NCBI GenBank assembly: GCA_963966185.1
Contig: CAWZYM010000419.1
Location: forward strand, 1-64,000
Direction of reading: 5' to 3'
Origin: Rhabditoides inermis
Lineage: Eukaryota; Nematoda; Chromadorea; Rhabditida; Rhabditidae
Length of the DNA stretch: 64,000 bases
Positions 48,450 to 59,800 of the stretch are shown here, one piece after another. Both the position numbers and the translations under genes were made by a program. The stretch's first letter is position 1; each line of letters starts with the position of its first letter. The notes below the pieces were generated by a model. It saw only the letters and a list, made by a program, of their open reading frames with translations. It was not told the DNA's origin and did not search any database.

Positions 48450-48794
48450 ACCACAACCACAAAACAAGCAAACCAGAACCACAAAACAATCACCAGGATC
48501 ATTATACATAAATGCACATTTTATAATGAAAACTCAATTGTATTAAATATTAATTGCATTATAATTGTCATAAGATGAATTCAATGGAACACATTTAATC
48601 TGAAAAAAGTTATATATCAAATAATCTATGACATTTAAGATGATCACCTTGAGGGATATGCGAAGGAGTGAAAGACAATGCCAAGTTATCGTATTTGGAA
48701 TGTTTTCTGAATGAAAATGTTAGGGTTTATATTATAAAATAGTACCTTAATATACTCATTGTGAAGTTGATGTTGTGATATCATGCATTCTTGA

Positions 48795-50003
48795 TCACAT
48801 AATGGAACACCGGCATGATTCAGGCGGGCAAAGCGGGTACGATGTATAATCGTCTACCCACTTCTCGCCCTTTGTGGGAGTGCTTGTCTTTGCCCTTGTC
48901 TTGGTTCCAATTACGCCGATACGCTTGAGACGGGTCTTCACCATCTTCTGCTTCTTGGGAGTCTTCTGCGCAAGAACGTCCCTTATGTGGTGACTGCCAT
49001 CGGCGCGCTCAGTCACTGTATCGTTCATGGTAGGAGCGGCAGGGATGTCATCAGAGGGTGCATCAGACGGGATGTTCATGTTATCCTGGTCCTCGATGAA
49101 TGCGTACGCACGATCCTGACTGTGTCCACTATCACGGATCCAATCGTCTCCATCCTCGAAGTTAAAGTCGTTGTCGTGATCGGTCTCATCGCGGACATGA
49201 TGAATAGCATCTGTGGGATGGTGTATCTCGTGGCGATTGTGGTCGCTCTTAGTCATGAATCGCTCCCTCCATTGCTCTATGTTCACTTTCGGAATTTGGT
49301 AATTCTCCATAGTAGAGTGATTTACACCACTCTTGGGGTTCCCGCGAGACGAACGTTTCTATATTACATATGACGGTTAATTTGGGATACCGCATGAACT
49401 TACTCTTTTGGCATTGTAGCTGAGATAGGATCCGTACCGAGCAGACCGCATTCCCCTGTTCCTAAATTCAATTCAATATAAATGAAATGAATTTTTTTCA
49501 TTACCTGAGGATGACTTGAGCCTTCTCAACATCACCCGATGCGCGAAAATCTACTCGAATGGTTGTGCTGTGAGGGTGGAGACGGTAGGCACACTTGATG
49601 TGCGACAAGCCCAACTTCAAGAAGAAGTCCGTCGGGTGTTCGGGAATGTCTTCGATAAATAAATAGGTACGAAATTTTTCATTATACTCACTCAAAGGGA
49701 CCTTGTAAACGAAAATCGTAGATTTATATACTTCTCTGCCCAGTGCATCGAGTTCTTTAGATATATGAGCTATATCGTCCATAGCTTTTATGATCTAAAA
49801 ATCGGACATGAATATGACACACAGAACTCTTTAGCAATACTAACTCTAAAAGATGAATATACGTGTATGTCACGCCGACACGTAACGCACACTTTTGTGT
49901 GAAAATGAGGAACCGACCTCACCGGACGAGATGGATGGCAGAAAATGACAATGCTTCGATGCTCTTTCGCGACCAACCCACAACGTATTTTTCGATTTAG
50001 CAT
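48795..50003 (-). CDS. Four-exon gene, acidic/basic protein with CaaX box CSIM
   Basis: Predicted exons: 50003-49923, 49794-49505, 49461-49404 and 49358-48795, about 330 residues. Introns are 128, 43 and 45 nt, with donors GTGAGG, GTAATG, GTAAGT and acceptors TTTTTAG, AATTTAG, AATATAG. All three junctions keep frame (phases 0, 2, 0). Exon 2 has alternating hydrophobic strands (FRTYLFIEDIPEHPTDFFLK ... AYRLHP ... IRVDFRASGDVEKAQVILR), a pattern resembling the RRM-like region of non-LTR ORF1 proteins; this is a weak inference. Exon 4 has an acidic H/D-rich stretch, then a basic nuclear-signal-like KTPKKQKMVKTRLKR. It ends CPPESCRCSIM; CSIM fits a CaaX farnesylation box and equals the C-terminus known for vertebrate prelamin A. 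Exon 1 is least certain; an ATG at 49782 would give a shorter protein. Confidence 0.6.
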
Positions 50004-50095
50004 GTTCGATTCGTGAGAAATGAGTTCATTTAGACTCTCAATTTTTCACGTTTTTTTCAGTCTCATGAGAGCAACTCATCTCTCCGATCTCTCTC
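50004..50095. other. Upstream of companion gene to array junction
   Basis: About 90 bp with TCACG/TCTCA-rich sequence; presumed promoter side. No motif assigned. Confidence 0.3.
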
Positions 50096-50660
50096 AACTC
50101 GAACTGCAGTACCGATCAGAAAAACAGAGTGAAGGAATTGAAGCACCTATTTTGTAACGTATTGGCAAAAGTTATGTTTTCAATGTAATACAAACAATAT
50201 TTCAAAGTCAATAAAACATTCTGCCCTGGAGCGGAATCGAACCAACGATCGTGAGATTGTCAGCCGAACGCGCTACCAGCTGAGCTAAGAGAGCGCTGAG
50301 ATTGCGAGCGGTTAATTCCGTGACCTCTCAAACCTTGCAGAGTGGTGTTGTGAGTGTAATGCGCATTTCGTCAATTCGTCTCTCCGCACCTGTCCACTAT
50401 CCATTTCACCATGCTGGCATGGACGTTGTGGTGTAGTGGATAATGCGTCTGCCTCATGATCGTGCCTCTCGAGTTCGAATCCGGCGCAGTTGTTCTCACA
50501 TGTTTTGTCAACACATGCATTGTCATAGTTTTGCTATCACAATGAAACATGCGACATCCTCTATACCGACCGTATCCGATATTCAAACTACCGTACCCGG
50601 GTTTGTCATACCGGATATAGAGAAAACAGAGACGACTGCTATTCGAACGTGCTTCACTGT
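50091..50660. repeat. TL unit 13
   Basis: A 50229-50300 (minus), B 50423-50492 (plus). No module C or arm follows; it joins a GA module at about 50680. Confidence 0.8.
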
Positions 50661-50679
50661 TCTATTTTTTTTCTTCACT

Positions 50680-51041
50680 GTTCTGGACGTGTGCACGTCA
50701 CTAATTCATCGATAATCGATCGATGTCCCCCCAACAGGGAGAGAGAGAGAGAGAGAGAGAGAGAAGACTCCTGCACTCCTCTCCTCTTCCTTCCTCCCCC
50801 TCCTACCCCACTCCCTCCAAATTTTCCGCCAAAACATTTGGTATTGGTTTTACGACGGCGTTCAAAGTACCGTATACCTAATACGGACCAAGCTGCAGTA
50901 CGGAAATTAGGAATACTGTCCATACAGTATTCCTAAGTGAGCGCAGTACACTCGCGCGTGCAGCTAACAACTGGATGTGCGATAGATATTCAATCGATAA
51001 TCGATCGATGCTCACACACACACACACACACACAGAGAGAT

Positions 51042-51076
<35 letters not shown>

Positions 51077-51355
51077 AAGAGAGAGAGAGAAGACTCTTAC
51101 ATTCCTCTTCTTCTTTTCTCTCTCTCTCTCTCTCTCCATCTCTCTATCATCTCTCCAACTTTTCCATTACTATTTTTCCACAAACCAACTCAAACAATCC
51201 ACTTCACTTCACTTCAACTTCACTTCACTTCAAACAACTTCAAACAACAAACAACAAACAACAAACAAACAAACACTTCAAACTTTAAACTATTTAACTG
51301 AACTAAAAACAACCAGGTACGAATACTTTATCCTCACAGAACACAATCAATCTTT
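50680..51355. repeat. GA module copy
   Basis: GA tracts about 50739-50763 and 51033-51090, CA tract about 51011-51034, CT tract 51116-51137; 13-bp hairpin 50908-50937. Confidence 0.8.
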
Positions 51356-51978
51356 TTTTTAAATCTTGTTGATGTAGCAGTCGTGATGGTCTTGAGATAG
51401 ACCCGTGAGCGTGGTAGATTCGTCACGTGGTAGATTCCAGTCCATTGGAGACGACGCACATAAATGATTGGATTATTGAGGTTTAAGAAAGAGAGATTAG
51501 GGAATCAGACAGAGTGAAAACGCACCTCATAACGCCGTCATATGGTCCAGCCGGGCACTGAAAACGGATACTGGAACGCGTTATAGGCTGAAATGAGTAG
51601 AAGTGAACTACGGAATTTAGGATTACGGTACGTACTAATCGATAATTGATCAATGGAAAGGGGGAAAGGTGAGTGAATATGCAACGATGCAGGGGAAAGA
51701 GAGAAAGAGGACGACCCTCGCCAAACGAGAGCCGTCTCCCAATCTCTCCCACCCCCGATATCGTTCAAATCTACAGTCGGTACGAAACTACTGTAATCTA
51801 CAGTAACCCCAACCCACGCCTCCTTCCTGCTGCTCCCCGGATAGGATGGCGATGTCGGCGGCCACCAGACAGAGCAGTAGATGCGAGTGAGAGTCTGGAA
51901 CGGTGACGTCAATATCAATCGACAACATGTTGATTATTAATCGATAATCAACAGAGAGGAAGAGAGAGCGAGAGAGAG

Positions 51979-52030
<52 letters not shown>
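51355..52030. repeat. Module D copy 6
   Basis: Exon-like segment 51587-51526 (minus). The following SQDHHDCYINKI frame survives but its splice acceptor is lost. Long GA tract about 51957-52030; hairpin GTTGATTAT/ATAATCAAC at about 51930-51953. Confidence 0.7.
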
Positions 52031-52034
<4 letters not shown>

Positions 52035-52420
52035 TCACCTCTCTGGTCTGCATTGCGACTCCTCCCCGGCGGCAGGTGCTAGTGGCCATCCAACGGCTGC
52101 GGCAGGTGCAGCAGGGGCAGCAGCACACGGCCCGGCTGCAGGGGCAGCAGCACACGGCCCGGCTGCAGGGGCAGCAGCACACGGCCCGGCTGCAGGGGCA
52201 GCAGCACACGGCCCGGCTGCAGGGACAGCAGCATCCGGCCCGGCTGCAGGGGCAGCAGCATCCGGCCCGGCTGCAGGGGCAGCAGCATCCTCCCGGCCCG
52301 GCAGCAGGGGCAGCCTCCCGGTCCGGCAGCAGGGCAGCAGAATCCTCCCGGCCCGGCAGCAGGGGCAGCAGAACCCGGCCCGGCAGCTCCCTCCCGGCCC
52401 GGCAGCAGCAGCACCTGAAC
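52030..52420. repeat. GC-rich minisatellite, 27-bp unit
   Basis: CACACGG recurs at 52124, 52151 and 52178, giving 27-bp units of CAGCAGCACACGGCCCGGCT plus GCAGGGG; later units carry CATCCGG and drift. Confidence 0.85.
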
Positions 52421-52706
52421 GGATAATCATTGCGTACCTGGTAGACGACCTCTCTCCACCACCGCCGCCACATCGACTGACCCTCACAGCCGTCGTCATT
52501 TCTTACGTCGACTCACGCCACGCCCACTTTGTCTGTCGCATACGGCCGCCCTGTCTGGCGCATACGCTGGCCGTCTGGCGCCAGCGTCTACGGCCGAACG
52601 GTGCACGCTAAGCGCGCTAATTTATGGAGATGAAAAATAATGAGATGGAAATGAGATTTGGGCGGAAAAAATCGCCCTCCTATTCTCAAGAAATCTATGA
52701 CTAGCA
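52420..52706. repeat. Module E variant
   Basis: Diverged E (GTCTGGCGCATACGCTGG) ending at GACTAGC, 52699, the duplication junction. Confidence 0.65.
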
Positions 52707-53055
52707 TTAACGCGATCAACGAACGAAAAAGCGAACGCTTCTGAGGGCGCGGCGCTTGTACTACGGTATGCTCGCGCTGCGCGCTTCGCTCGGGGAGCGG
52801 CGGGAGGGGTGCGTGCTCGCCGCTGCGCGGCTCGCTCAGCGTACTGTAGCTACAGTATGCCTGTAGCTACAGTACGCTGAGCGAGCCGCTGAGTTCGCAC
52901 GCGCTACGGTACGCTACCGTATGCCGTACGCGCGCGGCGCGTCCCCGCCATCGCACTCGTCGCCGCGCGCGCACTTTTGCCTCTCGTAGTTGGTTTTTTT
53001 GCGGAAAATTTGCGATTCCCGACGCTTTCTCTCTACTACTTTTGCGTTATGCGGC
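52707..53055. repeat. Module F with perfect hairpin, truncated G
   Basis: Hairpin arms 52830-52855 and 52861-52886. Confidence 0.75.
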
Positions 53056-53148
53056 ATGAAAATGTGCGAGATGAGAGAAGAAACGACAAAGGAGAACCGA
53101 AGATCGACAAAGTTCCGGTCAAAGTTATTAAGAAGCAAATCACCAAGA

Positions 53149-53240
53149 GTCCACTAACATTCCACTTCATTCCACACATACCGTAAAACATGAAATAGAC
53201 ACAACACGGATAATATGAAAATATTTATTGATCAAGCAAG
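53149..53240 (-). other. Shared 3' segment of Rep-helicase gene, copy
   Basis: Counterpart of 41311-41402. Confidence 0.6.
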
Positions 53241-53369
53241 AAAAACCGATGGAGGGTAAAAGAATCTATGATCATAGAAAATAAATTCTGAATGTTAGTT
53301 ATAATAGTAGATTTCCGCGTATTATATTGATCAGTAGTCTTTTAATTTTAATTTTTTTAATGAAGAAAT

Positions 53370-53803
53370 GATAGTTATACTACTTTTGTCAAGGGGTACA
53401 TCCAGGGTACACACATCATGACATAAGTAGTATAACTATCGAAATTGTTTGCTTATCATAAGGCGGAACATCAACGGTTCGCACATCACGATGAATTGAT
53501 TTTCTTTGACATTATGAAACTTGTGATTAAAAATATTGATGCTACTTATGTCAAGGGGTACATCCAGGGCACACACATCATGACGTAAGCAACATAACCA
53601 TCAAAATTCATAATTAATCATCAAGGGGAACATCCAGAATTCGCACATCATGATGAATAGTTTTTATTTGAACTTTATGGAAATAGTGATGCTACTTTTG
53701 TCAAGGGGTACATCCAGGGCACACACATCATGACAGAAGAAGCATAACTATTATCAATGTCAGGGGGTACATCCAGGGCACACACATCAAGACATCGATT
53801 TAA
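53370..53803. repeat. Hairpin array in 3' flank, copy
   Basis: Counterpart of 41532-41965; arms of unit 1 at 53370-53391 and 53419-53440. Confidence 0.8.
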
Positions 53804-53889
53804 ACATAGATAACAATTGCAATGGTATTTAATGAATTTTAATCAAATTTTCGAGAGGTTTCGTTTTACTACAGTATTCGTCAAGGAGA

Positions 53890-56800
53890 TCATAGATTTA
53901 CAATATCCTTGTACACAATATTTCTCACCAGCATCTGAGGTTCACCATTTGCATCAGGAACAAGAGGCCATTTAGTATACACTTGGAGACCTTTAGAGCT
54001 GCGAATGCGGGAAAACGCCACATAAAGTTGACCATGAGAAAAAGGTTTGTCGCGGAGAATAATTCCAACTTTATCGAATGTCTGACCTTGAGATTTATTT
54101 ATCGTCATGGCATATGATAGGCGCACGGGAAATTGAATTCTTTCGTATGCTAAGTCACTTTTAATATCTTCATATTTTAAACGAATTTTAGGAATCATGA
54201 CCGGTTGATCAGAGCCATTTGTAAGATTTTTGCAAAGCAATATAGTGTCACTGATAGCGGTAATTATGAGTCTGGTTCCGTTACAGAGCCCTTCAGCAAC
54301 ATTCAAATTTCTCAGTAACATTACTATGCACCCAACTTTTAGTTTTAGTTTATGCGGAGGGAATCCAGAAGGTGTATCTTTCCAAATGTGTTCCATATTT
54401 GCTGCAAAACGAACACGACATCTTCCCGATGTTCCAGACAGATAATCGAGTGGAGCGTCCATTGAGACACACTCCACCGTATCACCTGAGCACTTACTCA
54501 AAATGTATTCATTTATGTGAAGGGAATCTTGATTTTTCAAAACCAAAATAGCTCGTTTGGCTATTTCCACGCTATCAGCGAGTATTGTAGCATCATACAT
54601 TTTATCAATTATGTCAGACTCACTCATAGCAATATTTTCAGAAGGTATTTTGAGACATCCATGTATTTTTTCGTGATTTCCATTACCCACAGATTCAAGG
54701 AATTTTACGAAATCTTTCTCATCCGCATTTACACGCATGTTTTGTGTGAGTTTGTAGTGTTTGAACAGTGACCAAAACTTACTTTTATTGACGCATTCGT
54801 TAATGGATGTGATAGGGTCACGATGCTTCACTACGGGTAGCAATTGTTTCCAGTCACCACCAAGAATCATTACGGTTCCACCGAACGGTTTTTTGTCCAG
54901 ATCAACAGGAGCCACAAGTCTAAGAGCACCGTCAGCACAGTCCAAAGCATACCTATGCGACATAGTGCATTCATCCCAAATTATTACTTCCGCTTCTGCA
55001 AGATTTCGACCAGCGTTGGTGTGAGATTTGATATGGCTTTTACTATCTTCATTGAGGTCAAGGGGAAGGTAAAATGCAGCATGAACCGTTCGCCCGCCTT
55101 CCAACAACGTCGCAGCAATACCAGTTGATGCAACCACAACAACTTTTTTGCCAAGTTTTTGACATTCTTGAATTATTCTTTGATATACAAAAGTTTTTCC
55201 TGTGCCACCACTGCCTTGCAACGAAAAGCAGTAATTTGTACGTGCTTGCTTAGATTGACCAACAGTTTGCATCACATCGTTTACAAATGTTTGTTGTTCA
55301 CGGTTTAGATTACCATTCGAACCATTTCCATGATGACTGACTGCACCGTCAGGATTAGATTGATCATTTGCGGGAGGAGGAATTCCATAATCTATCAGTT
55401 TAGAACCATGTTGTTCAAGAATCCATTGTACTCTTCTCTTTGCAGTTTCTATGTTTTGATCCACAGTTTTGGAAATATTTCGTGGAGCCATGTATTCTTT
55501 GTATTTGTCCCATAGCGCAAGCGCATTAGGGGGTTGGCAATGCATCAATATTGATGCGAATAAACTCCTTAATTGTTTAGGCATATTTTTATCTTTAGCC
55601 TCATCGAGGGTGCGATCCCAAATAGTATTGTCATTAATGAGACCTGCGCGTACAGCTGCTTCATGGTAAGAGTTGTATACCACTGAGTTGACGGTCAATC
55701 CGTCTTTCCATGAAAACACTGGTCGAGAAAGGAGAATCAATCGGAAAGCGAAAAGTTCAGTTTGGCGAGGGCTCACTTCTCCCAAACGAGTGACTTTACG
55801 TATACGACGAACATGTGGTGTGAATACTCCATTTTTTTCATCGTAAAGGAAATTAATCGCAACATCTTCAAATTTCATCTTTTTCACGTTATCATCCTTG
55901 GTCGTACTCATAAGATCAAAATAGGCCTTGAGCATAGTATGTTTATTAGGTGATTTTGGTTGTTTTCCAAACGCATAATAAAGGTTCTCTGCACCCTGGA
56001 GATGTACGTGAAGAATTTTTACGACATGCGTGGAGTACACGAGTTTATATCCTCGGAGGCGCCATGCTGCCTCGACAGGCGACACATACCGTAAAGCAGT
56101 GTGGATTTGAGCCTCGTCAAAGTTTACGTTACCCTTTTCGTCCATGTATTTTTTCAGTTCTTCCATGTTTCCCGAATTCACAACTCCAATAAGTGTATCC
56201 ACCCCTTTTGTGATATATTTTGATATGTACTTGATCGTTTTGCTACTCGCCACATACTCAACATTGATGTGACATTGGAGTGCCAGAAGAAGAAATGGGT
56301 TGTATGGTACTACATCACGATTAGTGATGTGTACTTGTTTCTTATTATCAAAGTACTCTTGTCGGATATTTGCGGGACGAGGATAAAGCGGTCTGCCGCA
56401 AGGCAACAATCCATAATCGTCTCGATAAGGTTGAGGGAAGTTCTTTTTACAATATGCAGGGTTTTTCTGCCGGCATTGATAATGAGGTTTATTAGAACAA
56501 GGTTTATGAATCATAAGTTTAATAACGAGTTCCCGTAACTTAAGTTTGTCGGCATAATCGGGATCAGAATCTTTTGTTTTTTCATCAGGCAGTTCAGGAA
56601 TTTCAGCTTTTATGTATTCACATATTTCTTTCTCTGTCAATTGTCTGGTCAAAGTGACAAGCAAATGACAATGAACCATTCCTCGTTTTTGAAATTCAAT
56701 TCTATACCACATAGCGGCAACTTCGCCAAAGATTTTTTTAACTCGAATCAAGTCCACAACCTGTTTGAATTTTTCGTGACACACTCTCGCGACAATGTCT

Positions 56801-59800
56801 GGATCGTTATCTGCATTTGCTCCGATAAGGTTTTCTTGAATTTCAGGCCAGTTTTCATTACCAGTAATTGTGATAAAGAACGTGGGTTTACCGCAATGCG
56901 CGACTATAGCCATGCCGTTATGATACTGTTCTTGACACCAACGATAACTTCCCACGTATGTACGCGGTAAGTACACGAAAGAACCCAATTTTATCTTATA
57001 GAAATCAAGTCTGCGCTGAATAGCTTCCATGTATTCATTTCTATTGATTTTGCATAACTCAATTTGTGTTTTAGTTATGCCATGCAAACGAGCAGCTTCA
57101 ATCCGAGTGTAGTTGAATAAATTGAATAGAGGTGTTAACCTACCCATACCAAGTAACCAATGATTTGTTAAATTTTCGTCGGTGCGACGAGTGCAATATA
57201 TGAAATGCTCTCGTTGAGATACGAACTGACGCTTTTTAGAACGAGATTTGTTTTCAGTTCCTTCCGTTTCCAGATTCATATCGTCATCATCACTCACATC
57301 TGGCTCTGCCTGATCACGAGATGTTTCAAGGGAAACTTTGTCTCTCATCGAAATGTAGGGAACACCGGTTTGATAGAATTGATTGCCGTCAGGAAATAGT
57401 AATGGAAAGGTGAGAGGCGTAGCGTTTCTATCGAAGAACGGCATTTCAGAAAATTGTCCACGATGTTTATCATATACGATGGTGCCATGTTGAATTTCTT
57501 CGGCGGTTGGAGGTCTTTCCGTACTCGCATAAAGCAAAGCAACGTTATTTGTTGTTGGGAGATTGAGTGTTCCTTCATGTGCGTTTCCAATAAGATACTG
57601 ATCTCTTTCTTTGCGGTATTGCAAGAAACACATTTGTATATATGTCTGTTCATCTTGACCTGTTTGCAAACGCAATTGTTCTTTCCGACGCTCTGCTTGA
57701 AGCATCAAATCGTACATTTGCAAATATGCACGTGTATATGGGTTGTGTTCCTTCATGCACTGTATCAATCCAGCCAAAATATCGTGATCTAAGTCTTTTT
57801 CCGCCACATCGAAATGTGTTTTTTCAGGAATATAGTAATGTTGCGCAAAAGCAGCACATTCTCTTCCCGATGGTACCAAATGACAAATTCCAGCTCTCAT
57901 GTTGCCTTGAAGAACGGTTATGGGTTCACCTCGAGGTAAGTTTTGAACCGTGTTAAATGATAGAGAGGCCATAGACAGTAGTTGATTGTATCGGTGCAAC
58001 ATTCTGTAGCACTGTGTCATGGGTTGACGTTGTTCAAGAGTAGGGTTGACCGCGTCGTATAATTTTACAAATTCAGGACGTGTTGAACGTTTAAAGGGTG
58101 AATCTTCAATGTGAACTTCCCCATTTTTGCAACACGCACCGTGACTTTCAGTTGCGAAATTATTACTTTTACAAAATTCATGTTTGCAAGGAATCATGGG
58201 TCCGAGATGTTGATAGTCAGGAAAATCGTGATACTTACTTGCTGCGTTGAAAAAGTTGTAAGTTTTTCGTTGGTATTTTCCTGTTTTTCGGCTGACATCA
58301 GCTTGACGTCGATCGACAATTCTACGTCTTTTAATAATTTCATCATTTTGTGTGAGTTGTGTTGAAATTTTTGATGCATCCATTTGCAGCTGATTATGTT
58401 TTTTGTTTGCATTTTGATGAATTTGAGAAGGAAAACCAGTTTGTATAGATGCAGTTTGATAAGAATCTTTGGCAATGAGATTATACATTGCATTCATAGT
58501 GTTTTGATTGATAGAATTAGATTCAGATTTCTGAGTATCATCCGTGTTTAGAATGGGTGTAATTGTACCAGTGGTTTGCAATTGTTTTAATGCTTTATTG
58601 ACTGATGATTTTGTGTTAACTGATTGTTGATTTTGGTTTTGTGCCATAGCAATGATCTTAGCAATTTTATCCTCATCTACAGTTTCTTTTGTTTGCTGTT
58701 GACGACGTTTTTTCGCCTTGTCAGAGCCAGACCTACACTGTCTTTTTTTGGTTGGTGTGTTGACGGTGACATTGTCATCGAATCGTGCAGTGATTCCAGA
58801 CATGACACCATCTTCAGAGTTCAACAAAGACATATTCGAGTTTGAAGGAGCCGTGTGAACCGGAGTTGAGTCTATCATTGATACGTTCGAATTGGAAGTA
58901 GCCGCGCTCATAGGCTGTGGCATAGGTTCATTGTGGGAAGAGGTAGACTCGGTCGAGGATGACAGAGCTGCTCGTTTACGATAAGCTATTAGGTTTTTCT
59001 TTTGAGGTGATATGGGCTTCTGATTCTTTACGCGTATCATTGGTATGGCCGGAGGAGGCATGGAAGTAGGAAGCACAGCTGGTGCTTGATTCGGAGAAAC
59101 CATCCTCGCAGACGCAGGATGAGTTATCGTATGCCTGGACATGGGCGATTGAAACGGCGGAACCTTGATAGGAGCCGTGATAGGAGGCACACTAGGAAGT
59201 GCAGGAAACTGCGGCATTCCAATATGTGCAAAAGGAACGAGAGGAGCGGGATTGGGGACAAATGTAGCAACACTGCTGTATGATGGCCCGTTATGCGTCA
59301 TCATTTGTGGCTGAGGCAGAAGAAAAGGCTGGTGAATGATGCGGCGCCTCGTGTCAAGCTCATTCTGCACATGAGCACGATATGCGGCCACCAAAGCAGG
59401 GGTGTGCATTGTGTTGCAGATACCGCGATTGTTTAATAGATTGTCGATGTTTCGAAGAACAAAGAATCCACAAGACTTATAGTCACGTTGCTGATCGCTG
59501 CGGAGACTATCGCTGACCTGTGCGGGTACGGATTGACCAGGAATGAGATAAGGAATGAGGAATGTGCGCAGATGGTGGAGGACAGGGTCTGTGTTAGAAA
59601 TACGAATGCCGCTGAACATGCTGTCCACGTAGAACAGCGTGTTGTTGCGAACATTGTAAATGAACATGTAAAAGTGCCCATCTACACTGAGAGCCGCATT
59701 GTAGCGGTGACCAGGAAAGGTGAGAATGGGAAAGATCAGAAAGTTAGGAAAGGGGCTTGTCTCATTGAATTTAGCAAGAAACATGTTCATGTCATTCAAC

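Larger units (their letters stand above)
41218..50090 (-). mobile_element. Helitron-like element 2 with companion gene
   Basis: Interval between the break in module G and the return of TL sequence (GAACTGCAGTACC, about 50096). Two minus-strand genes: a CaaX-box gene (50003-48795) and Ulp1-Rep-helicase (48150-42052). Insertion point differs from element 1. The termini are not resolved: no TSD, CTRR end or terminal hairpin could be assigned. Whether the companion gene lies within the element's true ends is inferred from the shared 3' segment. Confidence 0.7.
40861..52698. repeat. 11838-bp tandem duplication, copy 1
   Basis: Starts at GACTAGCATTAACGCGATCA and continues to the same sequence at 52699. 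Every position compared in the second copy sits exactly +11838, including across the long GA tract ending at 52030/63868. Confidence 0.95.
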
